Counted from the first letter of the stretch, positions 17,378 to 26,547 are shown. The stretch: DNA of 64,000 nucleotides from an uncultured Ulvibacter sp. (GCA_943789105.1 CALSSW010000001.1:620001-684000), one strand, 5' to 3'. Program-made: numbers and translations. Notes: a model not told the origin generated them from the sequence alone.

Positions 17378-18841
17378 ATGGACATACAAAATTGCAGTAC
17401 TTTCGGAGCCCTAAAAAAATCTGGATACCAATACAAATCAATCAAAGACGAATTGCGCAGTAACCTATTGAAAAAGTTAACAAAAAAGCAAACTGTGTTT
17501 GAAGGCATACACGGCTACGAGTATACAGTTATCCCGGAGCTAGAACGCGCTATTTTATCAAAACACAACATTAACTTACTGGGGCTTCGTGGGCAAGCAA
17601 AAACTCGTTTGGCAAGACAAATGGTTACTCTTTTGGATGATTATATACCCGTGGTTGCGGGTAGTGAAATAAATGACGACCCTTTTAAACCTATTTCTAG
17701 ATTTGCACAACATTTAATTTCAGAAAAAGGAGATGATACTCCTATTACTTGGCTACATCGTGATATGCGATTTTCTGAAAAACTGGCCACTCCAGATGTT
17801 ACCGTTGCAGATATTATTGGTGATGTAGATCCTATAAAGGCTGCAAATTTAAAATTGAGTTATGCTGATGACAGAGTGATACATTTTGGGATGATACCAA
17901 GGGCCAATAGATGTATTTTTGTTATTAATGAATTACCAGATTTGCAAGCGCGTATTCAAGTTGCCCTCTTTAATATTTTGCAAGAAGGTGATGTTCAAAT
18001 TAGAGGTTTTGCCTTAAGGTTGCCACTTGATATTCAATTTGTGTTTACAGCAAACCCAGAAGATTATACCAACAGAGGTAGTATTGTAACTCCCCTTAAA
18101 GACAGAATAGGATCTCAGATACTAACCCATTATCCTCAAACCTTAGAGACTGCCAGAAGTATAACGGCCCAAGAAACTGCAGCCGCAGCCGCAGAGAAAG
18201 AAACTGTATATGTCCCAGAGTTGGCAAAAGACATATTAGAGCAAATTAGTTTTGAAGCTCGTGAGAGTGAATTTATCGACTCAAAAAGTGGAGTTAGTGC
18301 TCGATTGAGTATTACTGCATTTCAAAACTTGCTGAGTACTGCAGAGCGCAGGGGTTTAAAAAACGGTAATCTAGAAACAGCTGTTCGGTTGAGTGACTTT
18401 TTAGGAGTCATACCCTCCATTACAGGTAAAGTAGAGTTGGTCTATGAAGGTGAGCAGGAAGGAGCCAATGAAGTGGCCAAGCAATTAATTGCAGACGCTG
18501 TTAAAACTCAATTTTTGCTCAATTTTCCTAAAATAGAAAAGCTTCAAAAGCAAGATGACAAAGACCCTTATCATGAGCTCGTAAATTGGTTTTTTGAGCA
18601 ATCTAGCTTTGAGTTACTTGATACTTTAGATGATCAGGAGTATCAATTACAGCTCGATAGAATAGAGCCTCTTGATGATTTAATACATAATTATGCCCCC
18701 CAAGTCTCCAATGATGACATTCCATTTATGAAAGAGTTTATTTTATGGGCACTGGTGGAATTAAAAAAGTTGAGTAAATACAACTTAACAGATGGTGTTA
18801 GGTTTAAAGATATGTATGGCGGGTATATAAGTGGTTTATAA
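17378..18841 (+). CDS. AAA+ ATPase of the magnesium-chelatase ChlI/MoxR-like group
   Basis: 487 residues. Walker A is GLRGQAKT (69-76), Walker B is IFVINELPDL (about 180-189), sensor 1 lies in FVFTANPED, and a sensor-2/lid region follows near 290-345. In most relatives the Walker B acidic pair is DE; here it is NE, so the first acid is Asn. A long C-terminal helical domain (about 360-487) is unlike ChlI. It is translated downstream of the VWA gene and ends at a hairpin, so the two form a bicistronic unit. Probably a chaperone-like or stress-related machine; substrate unknown. Confidence 0.85.
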   Translation: MDIQNCSTFGALKKSGYQYKSIKDELRSNLLKKLTKKQTVFEGIHGYEYTVIPELERAILSKHNINLLGLRGQAKTRLARQMVTLLDDYIPVVAGSEINDDPFKPISRFAQHLISEKGDDTPITWLHRDMRFSEKLATPDVTVADIIGDVDPIKAANLKLSYADDRVIHFGMIPRANRCIFVINELPDLQARIQVALFNILQEGDVQIRGFALRLPLDIQFVFTANPEDYTNRGSIVTPLKDRIGSQILTHYPQTLETARSITAQETAAAAAEKETVYVPELAKDILEQISFEARESEFIDSKSGVSARLSITAFQNLLSTAERRGLKNGNLETAVRLSDFLGVIPSITGKVELVYEGEQEGANEVAKQLIADAVKTQFLLNFPKIEKLQKQDDKDPYHELVNWFFEQSSFELLDTLDDQEYQLQLDRIEPLDDLIHNYAPQVSNDDIPFMKEFILWALVELKKLSKYNLTDGVRFKDMYGGYISGL

Positions 18842-18860
18842 AATTATCTACTTATAAAAT

Positions 18861-18893
18861 AAAAATCTCGATAGAATACTATCGAGATTTTTA
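18861..18893. terminator. Terminator after the VWA/AAA+ pair
   Basis: AAAAATCTCGATAG / CTATCGAGATTTTT perfect stem with a short loop; bidirectional, between convergent genes. Confidence 0.85.
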
Positions 18894-18913
18894 TTGTTAT
18901 ATATTAATAAAGC

Positions 18914-20155
18914 TTAGCCAACAAGATTTATTACCTCCAGGGCTGCACGCTCTCCAGCAATCATTGCAGCGTTTAATGAACCGTTTAACTGCGTATCTCC
19001 TGCAAGAAAAATTGTTTCTGTAAGTCTTGTCTCAGAGGGTAGCATTTCATACTGTATGTCTTGTAGATTTGGTAAAGCCATTGGTATATTATACTGTTTT
19101 ATAAAGGTGCTGGTGTTTATATTGCACAACGCTTTCAACTCTTTTTGAACCCCTGTAACAAGTTGCTTGTTTGTTAGGTTTTGCGTGTCTATAACTGTAA
19201 CAGACAGGAGCTCTTTTGTTGTCCTAGCGCTCGTTTGTAGACTTGTGTGATAAAAAACATTGTTTACAAGTGCATTGGGCGCCGCAATTAGACCAATTAA
19301 TGGTTTTTTAATCTCTCTTTTATCTACTTCAAAATAAAGCGTTTCACAAGATTTCCAGAGCGTATTTTGGTTTTTTAAATTAGCAACCAACTCACTGGCC
19401 TGGGTTGCAATAATAGTAAAGTTGCTTTTTAAGGCCTCTCCAGATTCAAGTTTAATACTACCGTTTTCTACACTTTTTACTTTTGTATTTAACGTGCAGG
19501 TTGTGCTTTTTAATTTTTCAAACAATTGCTTGGGTATGGCCTCAATGCCATCCTTTGGCAAGGCAGCATTTCCTTCAGCAAACATCTTGTAGACAAACTC
19601 AAACATTCTGCTAGAGGTCTCTAGTTTATTTTCAAGAAAAATTCCACTAAAAAAAGGAGTAAAAAAATCTGTAATTATAGCATTAGAAAATCCAATTTCT
19701 TTAAGGTATGCTGCGGTTGTTTTTTCTTTTTGAGTAAATATGTTTTGAATTGATTTTTTCTTTAACCTTCTATTTAATGCTAGTATTTTAAGTTTGTCAT
19801 TTACTGTTCCAATCCCAGAGAATAGGGTAGGTAGTAAAAGTGATAGGTTTCTTAAAGGATCTCCAATGATTTTTTGTTTTCCATTTTTAAATATAGCAGC
19901 TCCAGGTAAAAACTCTTGCAATGCCAAGGCATCAAAGTCTAGGTATTTTTTTGCAGCCGGATACGCAGTTAATAAGATTTGGAACCCATGATCTAGGCTA
20001 TATCCATCTACCACGTCTGTTTTAACTCTCCCGCCAAGTCTATCTGTGGCCTCAATTATTGTAGCCGACAGCCCGTGTTCTTCTAAAACCCTAGCAGCAA
20101 TTAACCCACTAATTCCTCCTCCAATGATATGTATGGGTGGTGATTTTTGTTTCAT
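18914..20155 (-). CDS. FAD/NAD(P)-dependent amine-oxidase-like oxidoreductase
   Basis: 413 residues starting with the Rossmann dinucleotide motif GGGISGLIAARVLEEHG and the second FAD motif ATDRLGGRV. The C-terminus carries the FAD-closing motif IFLAGDTQLNGSLNAAMIAGERAA. The overall layout matches the protoporphyrinogen oxidase / phytoene desaturase / monoamine oxidase superfamily. The first residues MKQKSPPIHIIGGG are standard. The substrate cannot be read from sequence; carotenoid or porphyrin metabolism would both be conceivable. Divergent from queD. Confidence 0.85.
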   Translation of the reverse strand: MKQKSPPIHIIGGGISGLIAARVLEEHGLSATIIEATDRLGGRVKTDVVDGYSLDHGFQILLTAYPAAKKYLDFDALALQEFLPGAAIFKNGKQKIIGDPLRNLSLLLPTLFSGIGTVNDKLKILALNRRLKKKSIQNIFTQKEKTTAAYLKEIGFSNAIITDFFTPFFSGIFLENKLETSSRMFEFVYKMFAEGNAALPKDGIEAIPKQLFEKLKSTTCTLNTKVKSVENGSIKLESGEALKSNFTIIATQASELVANLKNQNTLWKSCETLYFEVDKREIKKPLIGLIAAPNALVNNVFYHTSLQTSARTTKELLSVTVIDTQNLTNKQLVTGVQKELKALCNINTSTFIKQYNIPMALPNLQDIQYEMLPSETRLTETIFLAGDTQLNGSLNAAMIAGERAALEVINLVG

Positions 20156-20297
20156 GGTTTGCTTTTAAGTGATATTTAAGAGTTAAAAAAAAACAAAAAT
20201 ATTGTTTTATTGATAGTTAAAACCAATGTTTAACGTTTTGTAAGGTAAATTGAATGATTATTACAGATACATTTACATTTATAAAATTTATGTCAAA

Positions 20298-20708
20298 ATG
20301 AATAAAATAGCTATTGTCCGTTGCGAGCACTTTAATGCCGCACATCGTTTACATAATAAGAATTGGAGCGATCAGAAAAACAAAGATGTTTTTGGAAAAT
20401 GTAACAATCCAAATTATCATGGCCATAACTATGACCTTGAGGTAAAAGTGATTGGAGATTGTGATCCAGATACTGGGTATGTAATAGACACAAAAATATT
20501 GTCTGACCTAATAAAAAAATATGTGCTAGATAGGTATGATCACAAAAACTTAAATCTAGACACCCAAGAGTTTAAGGATGTAAATCCAACAGCAGAAAAT
20601 ATTGCTATCTCCATCTATAACTTACTTAAGCCCAAATTGGCTTCTGATTTGGAGCTGAAAATTAAGCTCTATGAAACCCCAAGAAACTTTGTTGAGTACC
20701 CATATTAA
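20298..20708 (+). CDS. queD: 6-carboxytetrahydropterin synthase / 6-pyruvoyl-tetrahydropterin synthase family
   Basis: Makes 6-carboxytetrahydropterin from dihydroneopterin triphosphate for queuosine, or a related pterin. I start at the ATG at 20298 (136 residues) because CEHFNAAHRL then sits at the expected N-terminus; an ATG 48 bases upstream only adds Tyr/Ile-rich residues. Zinc ligands are His in FNAAHRL and the two His of YHGHNY; the catalytic Cys lies in FGKCNNPNYHGHNY, and the C-terminal KLYETPRNFVEY is typical. It may form an operon with gpx, 30 bases downstream. The absence of other queuosine genes leaves a biopterin role open. Confidence 0.9.
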   Translation: MNKIAIVRCEHFNAAHRLHNKNWSDQKNKDVFGKCNNPNYHGHNYDLEVKVIGDCDPDTGYVIDTKILSDLIKKYVLDRYDHKNLNLDTQEFKDVNPTAENIAISIYNLLKPKLASDLELKIKLYETPRNFVEYPY

Positions 20709-20738
20709 CAAAAATTAGTTGTTTTTTAAACAAGCACC

Positions 20739-21260
20739 ATGAATTTAGATATACCAATTAAAAACCGCCTGTCTTCACAAGATACATCTGCACCCTCTAT
20801 GTATGACATAGCCATTGATACCATAGATGGAAAGGCCATAGATTTTTCTTCTTTTAAGGGAAAAAAAATACTTTTTGTGAATGTTGCTTCTATGTGCGGC
20901 TTCACAAAGCAGTATAAGGAATTACAGAAGTTAAGTGCTACCTATAAAGATTCACTGGTTGTTGTTGGAGTGCCTTGTAATCAATTCGGGAAACAAGAAC
21001 CTGGTGATGCTGCTGAGATACAAAGTTTTTGTCAAGCAAATTATGGGGTGACATTTGTAGTCACAGAAAAAGTTGATGTAAAAGGGGCAAATCAACACCC
21101 TTTATACACCTTCCTTACCTGTGAGACCTTAAACGGTAAAAGAGATTCTACCGTAAAATGGAATTTTCAGAAGTACATTGTTAGTGACAAAGGAACCTTG
21201 ATAGACCACTATTATTCTATAACAAGCCCACTAAGTAAAAAAATAACCAAGCACTTGTAG
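20739..21260 (+). CDS. Glutathione peroxidase family (thiol peroxidase)
   Basis: 173 residues, no signal peptide. The peroxidatic centre NVASMCGFT has Cys53 encoded by TGC, so it is not a selenoprotein. The other active-site residues are in PCNQFGKQEPG (Gln) and VKWNFQKYIV (Trp, Asn). Family members with Cys generally use thioredoxin rather than glutathione, which suits an organism that encodes bacillithiol synthase BshA. It ends four bases before the stop of the convergent photolyase-like gene. Confidence 0.93.
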   Translation: MNLDIPIKNRLSSQDTSAPSMYDIAIDTIDGKAIDFSSFKGKKILFVNVASMCGFTKQYKELQKLSATYKDSLVVVGVPCNQFGKQEPGDAAEIQSFCQANYGVTFVVTEKVDVKGANQHPLYTFLTCETLNGKRDSTVKWNFQKYIVSDKGTLIDHYYSITSPLSKKITKHL

Positions 21261-21264
21261 TATA

Positions 21265-22749
21265 CTACCCTAACCCATCTAGATATAGCATCGCATTTTC
21301 TTGATGGGTTTGTTGTTTTTCTTGGGGCATTTTATCATACATACGCACGAGCATTCCAAGGCGAGGGTTTGACAAGAAAAATGCTCTGTGTGTATTCATA
21401 AATCTCCAAAATAGACCATCCCATGTGGCTTGCCAATCACCTTTTTTATAGTTGCTCATTTTTATGATGTAGTTACTGCCACTAATATAGGGTTTGGTTG
21501 CCATTAGTCCGCCATCTGCGTATTGACTCATACCATACACATTGGTAACCATTACCCAGTCATAGGAGTCAATAAATAGTTCCATAAACCAGCGGTATAC
21601 TTCATCTGGATCAAACTCACATAACATCATGAAGTTTCCTAAAATCATTAGCCGTTCTATGTGGTTGCAATATCCTGTCTCTAGTATTTTTTTAATTGTT
21701 TGATCAATGGGAGCAATGCCCGTTGTGCCGTCATAGAAAGATGCTGGTATTTTCTTTTTAAAATTCCAATAATTGGTGGTGCGCTCATGGCTACCTCTTG
21801 ATTCATAAATACCTCGTATAAATTCTCTCCAACCAATAATTTGGCGCACAAAGCCTTCTGTAGAGTTTATAGGCACCTTATTTTTTTTAGCAAAATCTAA
21901 ACAGGCATCAATAATTTCTGTGGGAGTAATTAAACCCACATTAAGCATTGGAGTTAATACGCTATGATTTAAAATAGAGTTTTCTGCAACTATTGCATCT
22001 TCATATACACCAAATTCCATAAAACGTTGCTCGAAAAATTGCTGTAACCAAGATTTTGTAGCTTCAAAACTAGTAGGGTATAAGGCATAAGGAGTAAGAC
22101 TTCCTAAATGGTTAGAAAAATGAGTGTTTACATATTGTGTTGCCTCTATAGTGTAAGAGTCAAGATCTGGAAATGAAATGGCTGGTGGCACTTTTTTTGC
22201 TGGATATTTCTTTCTGTTTTCTGTATCATAGGTCCATTTGCCTCCCATTGGCTTAGCCTCTGGATCCATTAGTATGTTTCGCTTTTTTCGTTGCTCTTTG
22301 TAAAAAGTTGTTTGGTGGTATTTCTTTTTATGTTTTCCAAAAAAGGGAAGCAAGTCTTCTTTTGTGTTTAAAAACAGTGGGTTTTCCATTGTTTTAAAAG
22401 AGATGTCTAAAGCTTTACACCCTTCTTGAATTCTTTTGTTAAGCCAGTTATCTGTAGGGTCTATATAATTTATGTGGCTAATACCTTGTTTTTTTAACTC
22501 TGGTAGTAGCTCCCTTATATCTGAAATTTTTTGGATAGATTCTACGTAGGTTACCTCCCTGTTTTTTTCTTTTGTAAGAAAATCTGAATAGCGCTTCATG
22601 GTTGCTCTATGGAAGGCTATTTTTTGTTTATGGAAAGGATACTGTTTAAAAAACAAATATTCTTCAACTAGGTACATAGGTGCATCTGTATCAAAAAGAG
22701 GTGACTCCTTAAATAGTTGGTGCGGAAATATAAGATGGATCTGTTTCAT
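21265..22749 (-). CDS. Photolyase-related protein of the DPRP/PhrB family without the iron-sulfur cysteines
   Basis: 494 residues beginning [14 protein letters not shown], which matches the N-terminal photolyase domain of the DPRP (FeS bacterial cryptochrome/photolyase) family. The FAD-binding core carries [23 protein letters not shown] and [24 protein letters not shown]. In characterised relatives the next segment carries Cys residues that bind a [4Fe-4S] cluster; here residues 431-448 read [18 protein letters not shown] and hold none. It overlaps the start of the upstream DUF2256 gene through an ATGA junction, so the two are translationally coupled. Likely role is light-driven repair of (6-4) photoproducts or photosensing. 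Confidence 0.85.
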   Translation of the reverse strand: MKQIHLIFPHQLFKESPLFDTDAPMYLVEEYLFFKQYPFHKQKIAFHRATMKRYSDFLTKEKNREVTYVESIQKISDIRELLPELKKQGISHINYIDPTDNWLNKRIQEGCKALDISFKTMENPLFLNTKEDLLPFFGKHKKKYHQTTFYKEQRKKRNILMDPEAKPMGGKWTYDTENRKKYPAKKVPPAISFPDLDSYTIEATQYVNTHFSNHLGSLTPYALYPTSFEATKSWLQQFFEQRFMEFGVYEDAIVAENSILNHSVLTPMLNVGLITPTEIIDACLDFAKKNKVPINSTEGFVRQIIGWREFIRGIYESRGSHERTTNYWNFKKKIPASFYDGTTGIAPIDQTIKKILETGYCNHIERLMILGNFMMLCEFDPDEVYRWFMELFIDSYDWVMVTNVYGMSQYADGGLMATKPYISGSNYIIKMSNYKKGDWQATWDGLFWRFMNTHRAFFLSNPRLGMLVRMYDKMPQEKQQTHQENAMLYLDGLG

Positions 22750-22874
22750 TTGTTTGAGCTGCAGCGTTTACTGCAATATTTTACGTGTTCCCAGTTTTTC
22801 TCCCATTTTTTACGCCAAGAAAAGGGAAGCTTACACACTGTGCATATTTTTTGAGGGAGATGTTGTTTTTTCAT
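22746..22874 (-). CDS. DUF2256-type small cysteine-rich protein
   Basis: A 42-residue protein that short-ORF filters miss. It reads [20 protein letters not shown] and then [11 protein letters not shown], with two CxxC/CxxxC knuckles expected to bind zinc; this matches the DUF2256 family, commonly found beside photolyases. The start is the ATG at 22874; its TGA stop overlaps the next gene's ATG (ATGA, 22746-22749). It follows the flavin reductase-like gene by only two bases, so it sits inside the photolyase operon. Function unknown; a zinc-ribbon partner or nucleic-acid binder is guessable. Confidence 0.85.
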   Translation of the reverse strand: MKKQHLPQKICTVCKLPFSWRKKWEKNWEHVKYCSKRCSSNK

Positions 22875-22876
22875 TT

Positions 22877-23503
22877 TTAAAACTTAGGTAATTCTTCTAC
22901 TCTAGCGTATGGGAATTGTGCTATTTTTTTTAAAGCATAATAACTGTTCAGCCCAGAGATGCCAACGCTATTGCTAGCCTGCAAGTCTATATCATCATCA
23001 ACCATTGCACTATCATCGATAATTAGTTTTTGTATTTCACCAATTACCATCACCGTGCCATTGTGTTTGATTTCTAATGTTTCAATAAACTGCATCCCCA
23101 TTTTAAAAGTGCTTTGTTTTACAAAAGGGGCCAAGATGTCTTTGTGGTATTGCTGGGTGAGCCCGCAGTGTTCAAATTCTGACTCTTCTTGGCTAAATTT
23201 AGCTGAGGTATAGTGCGCGTTTTTTACAAAACTAGGATGTATATGATTTATGGTATAGGATCCATTTTCTTGAATGTTTCTTAGCGTGTGTCCTGCTTCA
23301 GGGGTTTGAGGCCTTGAAATAAACCCTAGTAAAGCTGGATTGCTACCCAGATGTACCACTGAGCTGAAGATGGCTAGATTTGATATTTTAGAATCACTAA
23401 TGCTTCCTATAAGGTTTGCAGGTTTTATACCAGTAACAGCATTAATTATTTTTAGCCTACTAATGCGGCCTAGGTGCTCAATATCTTTTTTAGTGTAAAT
23501 CAT
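22877..23503 (-). CDS. Flavin reductase-like FMN-binding split-barrel protein
   Basis: 208 residues with the NTAB/flavin reductase-like domain: [32 protein letters not shown] is the FMN-binding start, followed by an [17 protein letters not shown] segment. It lacks a signal peptide. Its start overlaps the stop of the upstream photolyase gene by 14 bases, and the DUF2256 gene follows two bases downstream, so it is embedded in the photolyase array. It could reduce free flavin or hold an FMN/flavin pool for photolyase cofactors; this is inference. Related proteins bind FMN with many different partners. Confidence 0.85.
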   Translation of the reverse strand: MIYTKKDIEHLGRISRLKIINAVTGIKPANLIGSISDSKISNLAIFSSVVHLGSNPALLGFISRPQTPEAGHTLRNIQENGSYTINHIHPSFVKNAHYTSAKFSQEESEFEHCGLTQQYHKDILAPFVKQSTFKMGMQFIETLEIKHNGTVMVIGEIQKLIIDDSAMVDDDIDLQASNSVGISGLNSYYALKKIAQFPYARVEELPKF

Positions 23504-24962
23504 TGTGTTTTTTATTTACATGTGTTTGCAATATTTTCTTTTTCTCTTTTTGTACCGCTGGGTGCTTTTTATGTCCCCATATTTTATCTCTAGCCTTAGC
23601 TGCGCTTTGTTGCAAATCTACAATAGGAAAGGGATACTGCTCACCAATATACACATTACAAAAGGTTTGCTCCATAGAAGACATTTTCCAAGGTTCATGT
23701 ATAAAGGCAAGAGGTACATTGGCTAGCTCTGGAACCCATTTTTTTATAAAGACGCCCTCTGGATCATGCTCTTGAGAGTTTTTAACAGGATTGTATAGAC
23801 GTACAGTATTTATACCCGTGGTGCCCGCTTGCATCTGGAATTGTGGGTAATGAATACCTGGCTCATAATCTAAAAACTGTCTTGCCAGGTGGTAGGTGCC
23901 CTCTCTCCAATCTTGATCTAGGTTCATGGTTAAGAAAGAAACTACCATGGCGCGCATTCTAAAATTTATCCACCCAGTTTCTTCTACCGCTCTCATACAT
24001 GCATCTATTAAAGGGATTCCAGTATTTCCTGTTTTCCAGGCTTTAATGAAAGCTTCATTTTTTGTGTGCTGTAAAAGCTCATAGCCACTATTTATACAAT
24101 GGGTTTCATAGCTGCAATCTACCTCAAATTTTTGTATGAAATGGCAATGCCAATGCAATCTGGTAAGCATGGCAGAAAATGCTTTGCTGTTTTTTGTACC
24201 AGATGGGTGAGTGCCTATGTATTGAAATGCCTGTTTTACACTCATGTTTCCCCAAGCCAAATAAGGAGATAGCCTACTGCAGCTTAGCCTACTTTGAGCT
24301 GGTTTTGAAATATGCTTTTGGTATTTAAATCCTCTTTTTTCTGCAAATGATTTTATATAACGCCATGCATTTCCCTCTCCAGCTGGTTGGTAGTGTTTTG
24401 AGTAGTCTTTAAGTTTTGATTCCAATTTTTTAGGAAGTAGGAAAGGATGCGATAACAGTTTCTGACTTGTTATAGAGAAATTATTTTGCTGCACCGGTGT
24501 GTGCATTTTTGCTTGCCATTGTTTGCTCCAATCAATTCTGTTTTTAATACCTCTTAAAATACCATCGCGTTGAAATTCTTCCCAACAAATATCATTTGTT
24601 TTTGCAAAAGAGGCTACCTTCTTATCACGCTGCCAGGTTGTTTTTGTAACACTTTCTCTGTAGCTATATATGTGCTGGATATCAAAAATGTTGCTTAGGT
24701 GTTCAAAAATAGCTTCTGCAGATCCGTAGAAAACATTTACAGATCTATTAAAAGGGGCTAGGGTTTTATTTATAGCCTCAATAGAGTGGTATATAAACTG
24801 CAGGTGGCGATCACTGGTATCTGGGTAGGTAATTATACTAGGCTCAAAAAAATAAACTATACGGTAGTCTATATTGGCATTTTCTGCACAAGAAAACCCC
24901 TGGTGATCTTGAGTGCGAAGATCACGCTTAAGCCAGACAATATTGATTGGCTTTGTGCTCAA
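23490..24962 (-). CDS. Photolyase/cryptochrome family protein with a divergent flavin pocket
   Basis: 490 residues: the N-terminal alpha/beta antenna-type domain starts [14 protein letters not shown] and includes [20 protein letters not shown], and the FAD domain spans about 195-430. Core motifs [18 protein letters not shown] and [22 protein letters not shown] are photolyase-like. The normally conserved DGDLxxNNGGWQW segment is replaced by [13 protein letters not shown] (365-377), so the Asn next to FAD N5 and the nearby Trp are absent. The last ~40 residues are Lys-rich. It is part of the seven-gene light array and overlaps both neighbours by 4-14 bases. Photosensor, repair enzyme or another activity cannot be told apart here. 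Confidence 0.8.
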   Translation of the reverse strand: MSTKPINIVWLKRDLRTQDHQGFSCAENANIDYRIVYFFEPSIITYPDTSDRHLQFIYHSIEAINKTLAPFNRSVNVFYGSAEAIFEHLSNIFDIQHIYSYRESVTKTTWQRDKKVASFAKTNDICWEEFQRDGILRGIKNRIDWSKQWQAKMHTPVQQNNFSITSQKLLSHPFLLPKKLESKLKDYSKHYQPAGEGNAWRYIKSFAEKRGFKYQKHISKPAQSRLSCSRLSPYLAWGNMSVKQAFQYIGTHPSGTKNSKAFSAMLTRLHWHCHFIQKFEVDCSYETHCINSGYELLQHTKNEAFIKAWKTGNTGIPLIDACMRAVEETGWINFRMRAMVVSFLTMNLDQDWREGTYHLARQFLDYEPGIHYPQFQMQAGTTGINTVRLYNPVKNSQEHDPEGVFIKKWVPELANVPLAFIHEPWKMSSMEQTFCNVYIGEQYPFPIVDLQQSAAKARDKIWGHKKHPAVQKEKKKILQTHVNKKHNDLH

Positions 24963-26077
24963 TAGATAATTTGTTTTTTACATTTTTTCCAATACCCAAA
25001 AAATGAAGGGAAGTAACCCTTGACATCAAACATCGAATCTCTAGGGTCTTGCGTTCCTTTGTAATGCTTGTTTAAAGGATGTTCTTTAAAAAATAAGTTT
25101 GTTAGGCCATACTGCTGTTGCAAACTAGAAAATTCACCTACATAAATTTGAATGTTTGGTATGTTTTGATGTGCAAGGTCTAAAATGAAATCAAGGGTTT
25201 TTTGTGACACAGGATATTTGTCAAAACAAGAGGGCTCTAATAGCAAAATTCTGTTTGCAGAGATATCCTCTTTCCAGAGGGGATCAAGATTATACATCGT
25301 ATAAATACAATTTGGCAGGTTCTGCGCTATTTTAATTGGGCCTTTATTTGGCAGGGGTGTTTTTAATACAAAAGGGCTTGTCTGTTTTAAAACCTCTGGA
25401 ACAGCCATATCACTAAAAGCCTCATAGGGTATATCTAGAAAAGTGTCTTTTTGATTGGTAAAACAATAGGTATTAATGTTTTCTTGATTGGCTACATACT
25501 TTTTATTGGCATTAGCTCCCGCTACCCATTGCCAGTTTAGTGCATTGCTTGCCCAATCTGCATCTAGTAGGTGGTAATACATCCATTTTGCAGGAGTTTT
25601 CCAATGGCTGCGGCCGATATTGCATGAGATGGCAGCTATATACATCCTGAGGTGGTTGTGCAGGTATCCCGTTTTATAAAACTCTTGTGTGGCGCTATCT
25701 ATAGCATTTATACCTGTGGCAGCCTCCAAGATTGCTTTTGGCACTTCTGTATTTGATACAGGTGCTTGAGTGTGCTTTATGTCTTGGTTTATGACCTCCC
25801 CTTTGGCAATCCATACTTGTTGCCAGTAATCTCGCCAGGCTAGTTCTTGAATAAACTTTTCTGCCTGCTGGGGATGGTGCCCTTTTTTTAAAATTTCGTC
25901 AAAAATAAATTTTGTAGAAATAACACCTCTAGAGATGTAGGGAGACAAATAGGATACAGCGCCATTTATGTAGTTTCTAGAGGCTCTGTATTTTAAAGGA
26001 TCTATGGCGTCAATGCGTTTGAGAATCTCTTTATATGATGTTGGAAAGGTGAGCGTTTTATCTTCAGGTAATTTCAT
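24959..26077 (-). CDS. Photolyase FAD-domain protein with a C-terminal Rossmann-like domain (apparently swapped order)
   Basis: 372 residues. Residues about 30-205 are the helical FAD-binding half of photolyases: [46 protein letters not shown] and [16 protein letters not shown], in which WQW is retained. No antenna domain precedes it. Instead a C-terminal segment (about 255-345) carries [20 protein letters not shown], which resembles the N-terminal domain of the neighbour ([20 protein letters not shown]). The order of the two domains is therefore inverted. It abuts the TIGR03643-like gene directly and overlaps the next photolyase by four bases. I know of no characterised member. Confidence 0.8.
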   Translation of the reverse strand: MKLPEDKTLTFPTSYKEILKRIDAIDPLKYRASRNYINGAVSYLSPYISRGVISTKFIFDEILKKGHHPQQAEKFIQELAWRDYWQQVWIAKGEVINQDIKHTQAPVSNTEVPKAILEAATGINAIDSATQEFYKTGYLHNHLRMYIAAISCNIGRSHWKTPAKWMYYHLLDADWASNALNWQWVAGANANKKYVANQENINTYCFTNQKDTFLDIPYEAFSDMAVPEVLKQTSPFVLKTPLPNKGPIKIAQNLPNCIYTMYNLDPLWKEDISANRILLLEPSCFDKYPVSQKTLDFILDLAHQNIPNIQIYVGEFSSLQQQYGLTNLFFKEHPLNKHYKGTQDPRDSMFDVKGYFPSFFGYWKKCKKQIIY

Positions 26078-26368
26078 TTAACGCTTACTTATCTTGTTGC
26101 CAGAGATGGCTTTTTGTCTAGAGCATTTAAAACGTGTAATGTCTTGGTTTCTTTTTTTAAGATGTTTTTGACTTACACCACTATTTACACGTTTTCTCCA
26201 ACGCTTAAAACTAGATTCCTTAAGGTTTCCACGCATTACTTTAATGACCTCCTTTTCTGGAAGCCCAAATTGAAATAGTATGGCCTCAAAGGGTGTGCGG
26301 TCTTCCCAGGCCATTTCTATGATACGGTCAAGTTCTCTTTCAGTAAAAGTGTCGCTGGCTGTAGCCAT
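26078..26368 (-). CDS. TIGR03643-family small protein of the photolyase array
   Basis: 96 residues, no signal peptide. It begins with ERELDRIIEMAWEDRTPFEAI, a helix-turn-helix-like helical block, then FGLPEKEVIKVMRGNLKESSFKRWRKRV, and ends with a Lys/Arg-rich tail. The pattern fits TIGR03643, a short conserved protein of unknown role that I recall being found near photolyases. It touches the downstream photolyase-like gene with no spacer, so the two are co-translated. The basic tail would suit nucleic-acid binding, but that is a guess. Confidence 0.75.
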   Translation of the reverse strand: MATASDTFTERELDRIIEMAWEDRTPFEAILFQFGLPEKEVIKVMRGNLKESSFKRWRKRVNSGVSQKHLKKRNQDITRFKCSRQKAISGNKISKR

Positions 26369-26370
26369 AT

Positions 26371-26547
26371 TTATGAAGGTGTTTTTGCTAACGATTCTAG
26401 TTTTTTCATTACTTGTTCTGCCTCATAGGCTTTTTGATCACTAGCTTTTCTATTTGTTTTGGATAGATCGAAAGACTCTTTAGTGAGTTTTTGATAGGCT
26501 TCCTCTAGGGTCTGTTTTTCTGATTTCTTTTTAAATAGTCCAAACAT
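26371..26547 (-). CDS. Lacal_2735-family small protein
   Basis: A 58-residue protein starting MFGLFKKKSEK and containing KESFDLSKTNRKASDQKAYEAE, which matches the Lacal_2735 family of short, charged, helical proteins found across Flavobacteriia; function unknown. The stop lies two bases before the ATG of the TIGR03643-like gene, so it is probably the first gene of the light array. A membrane-proximal FGLFKKK head and amphipathic helix are visible, but no domain with an assigned role. Confidence 0.85.
   Translation of the reverse strand: MFGLFKKKSEKQTLEEAYQKLTKESFDLSKTNRKASDQKAYEAEQVMKKLESLAKTPS

Noticed and set aside
20739-21260. Selenocysteine in the glutathione peroxidase
   Set aside because: The active-site codon is TGC (Cys), not TGA, and there is no sign of a SECIS element.
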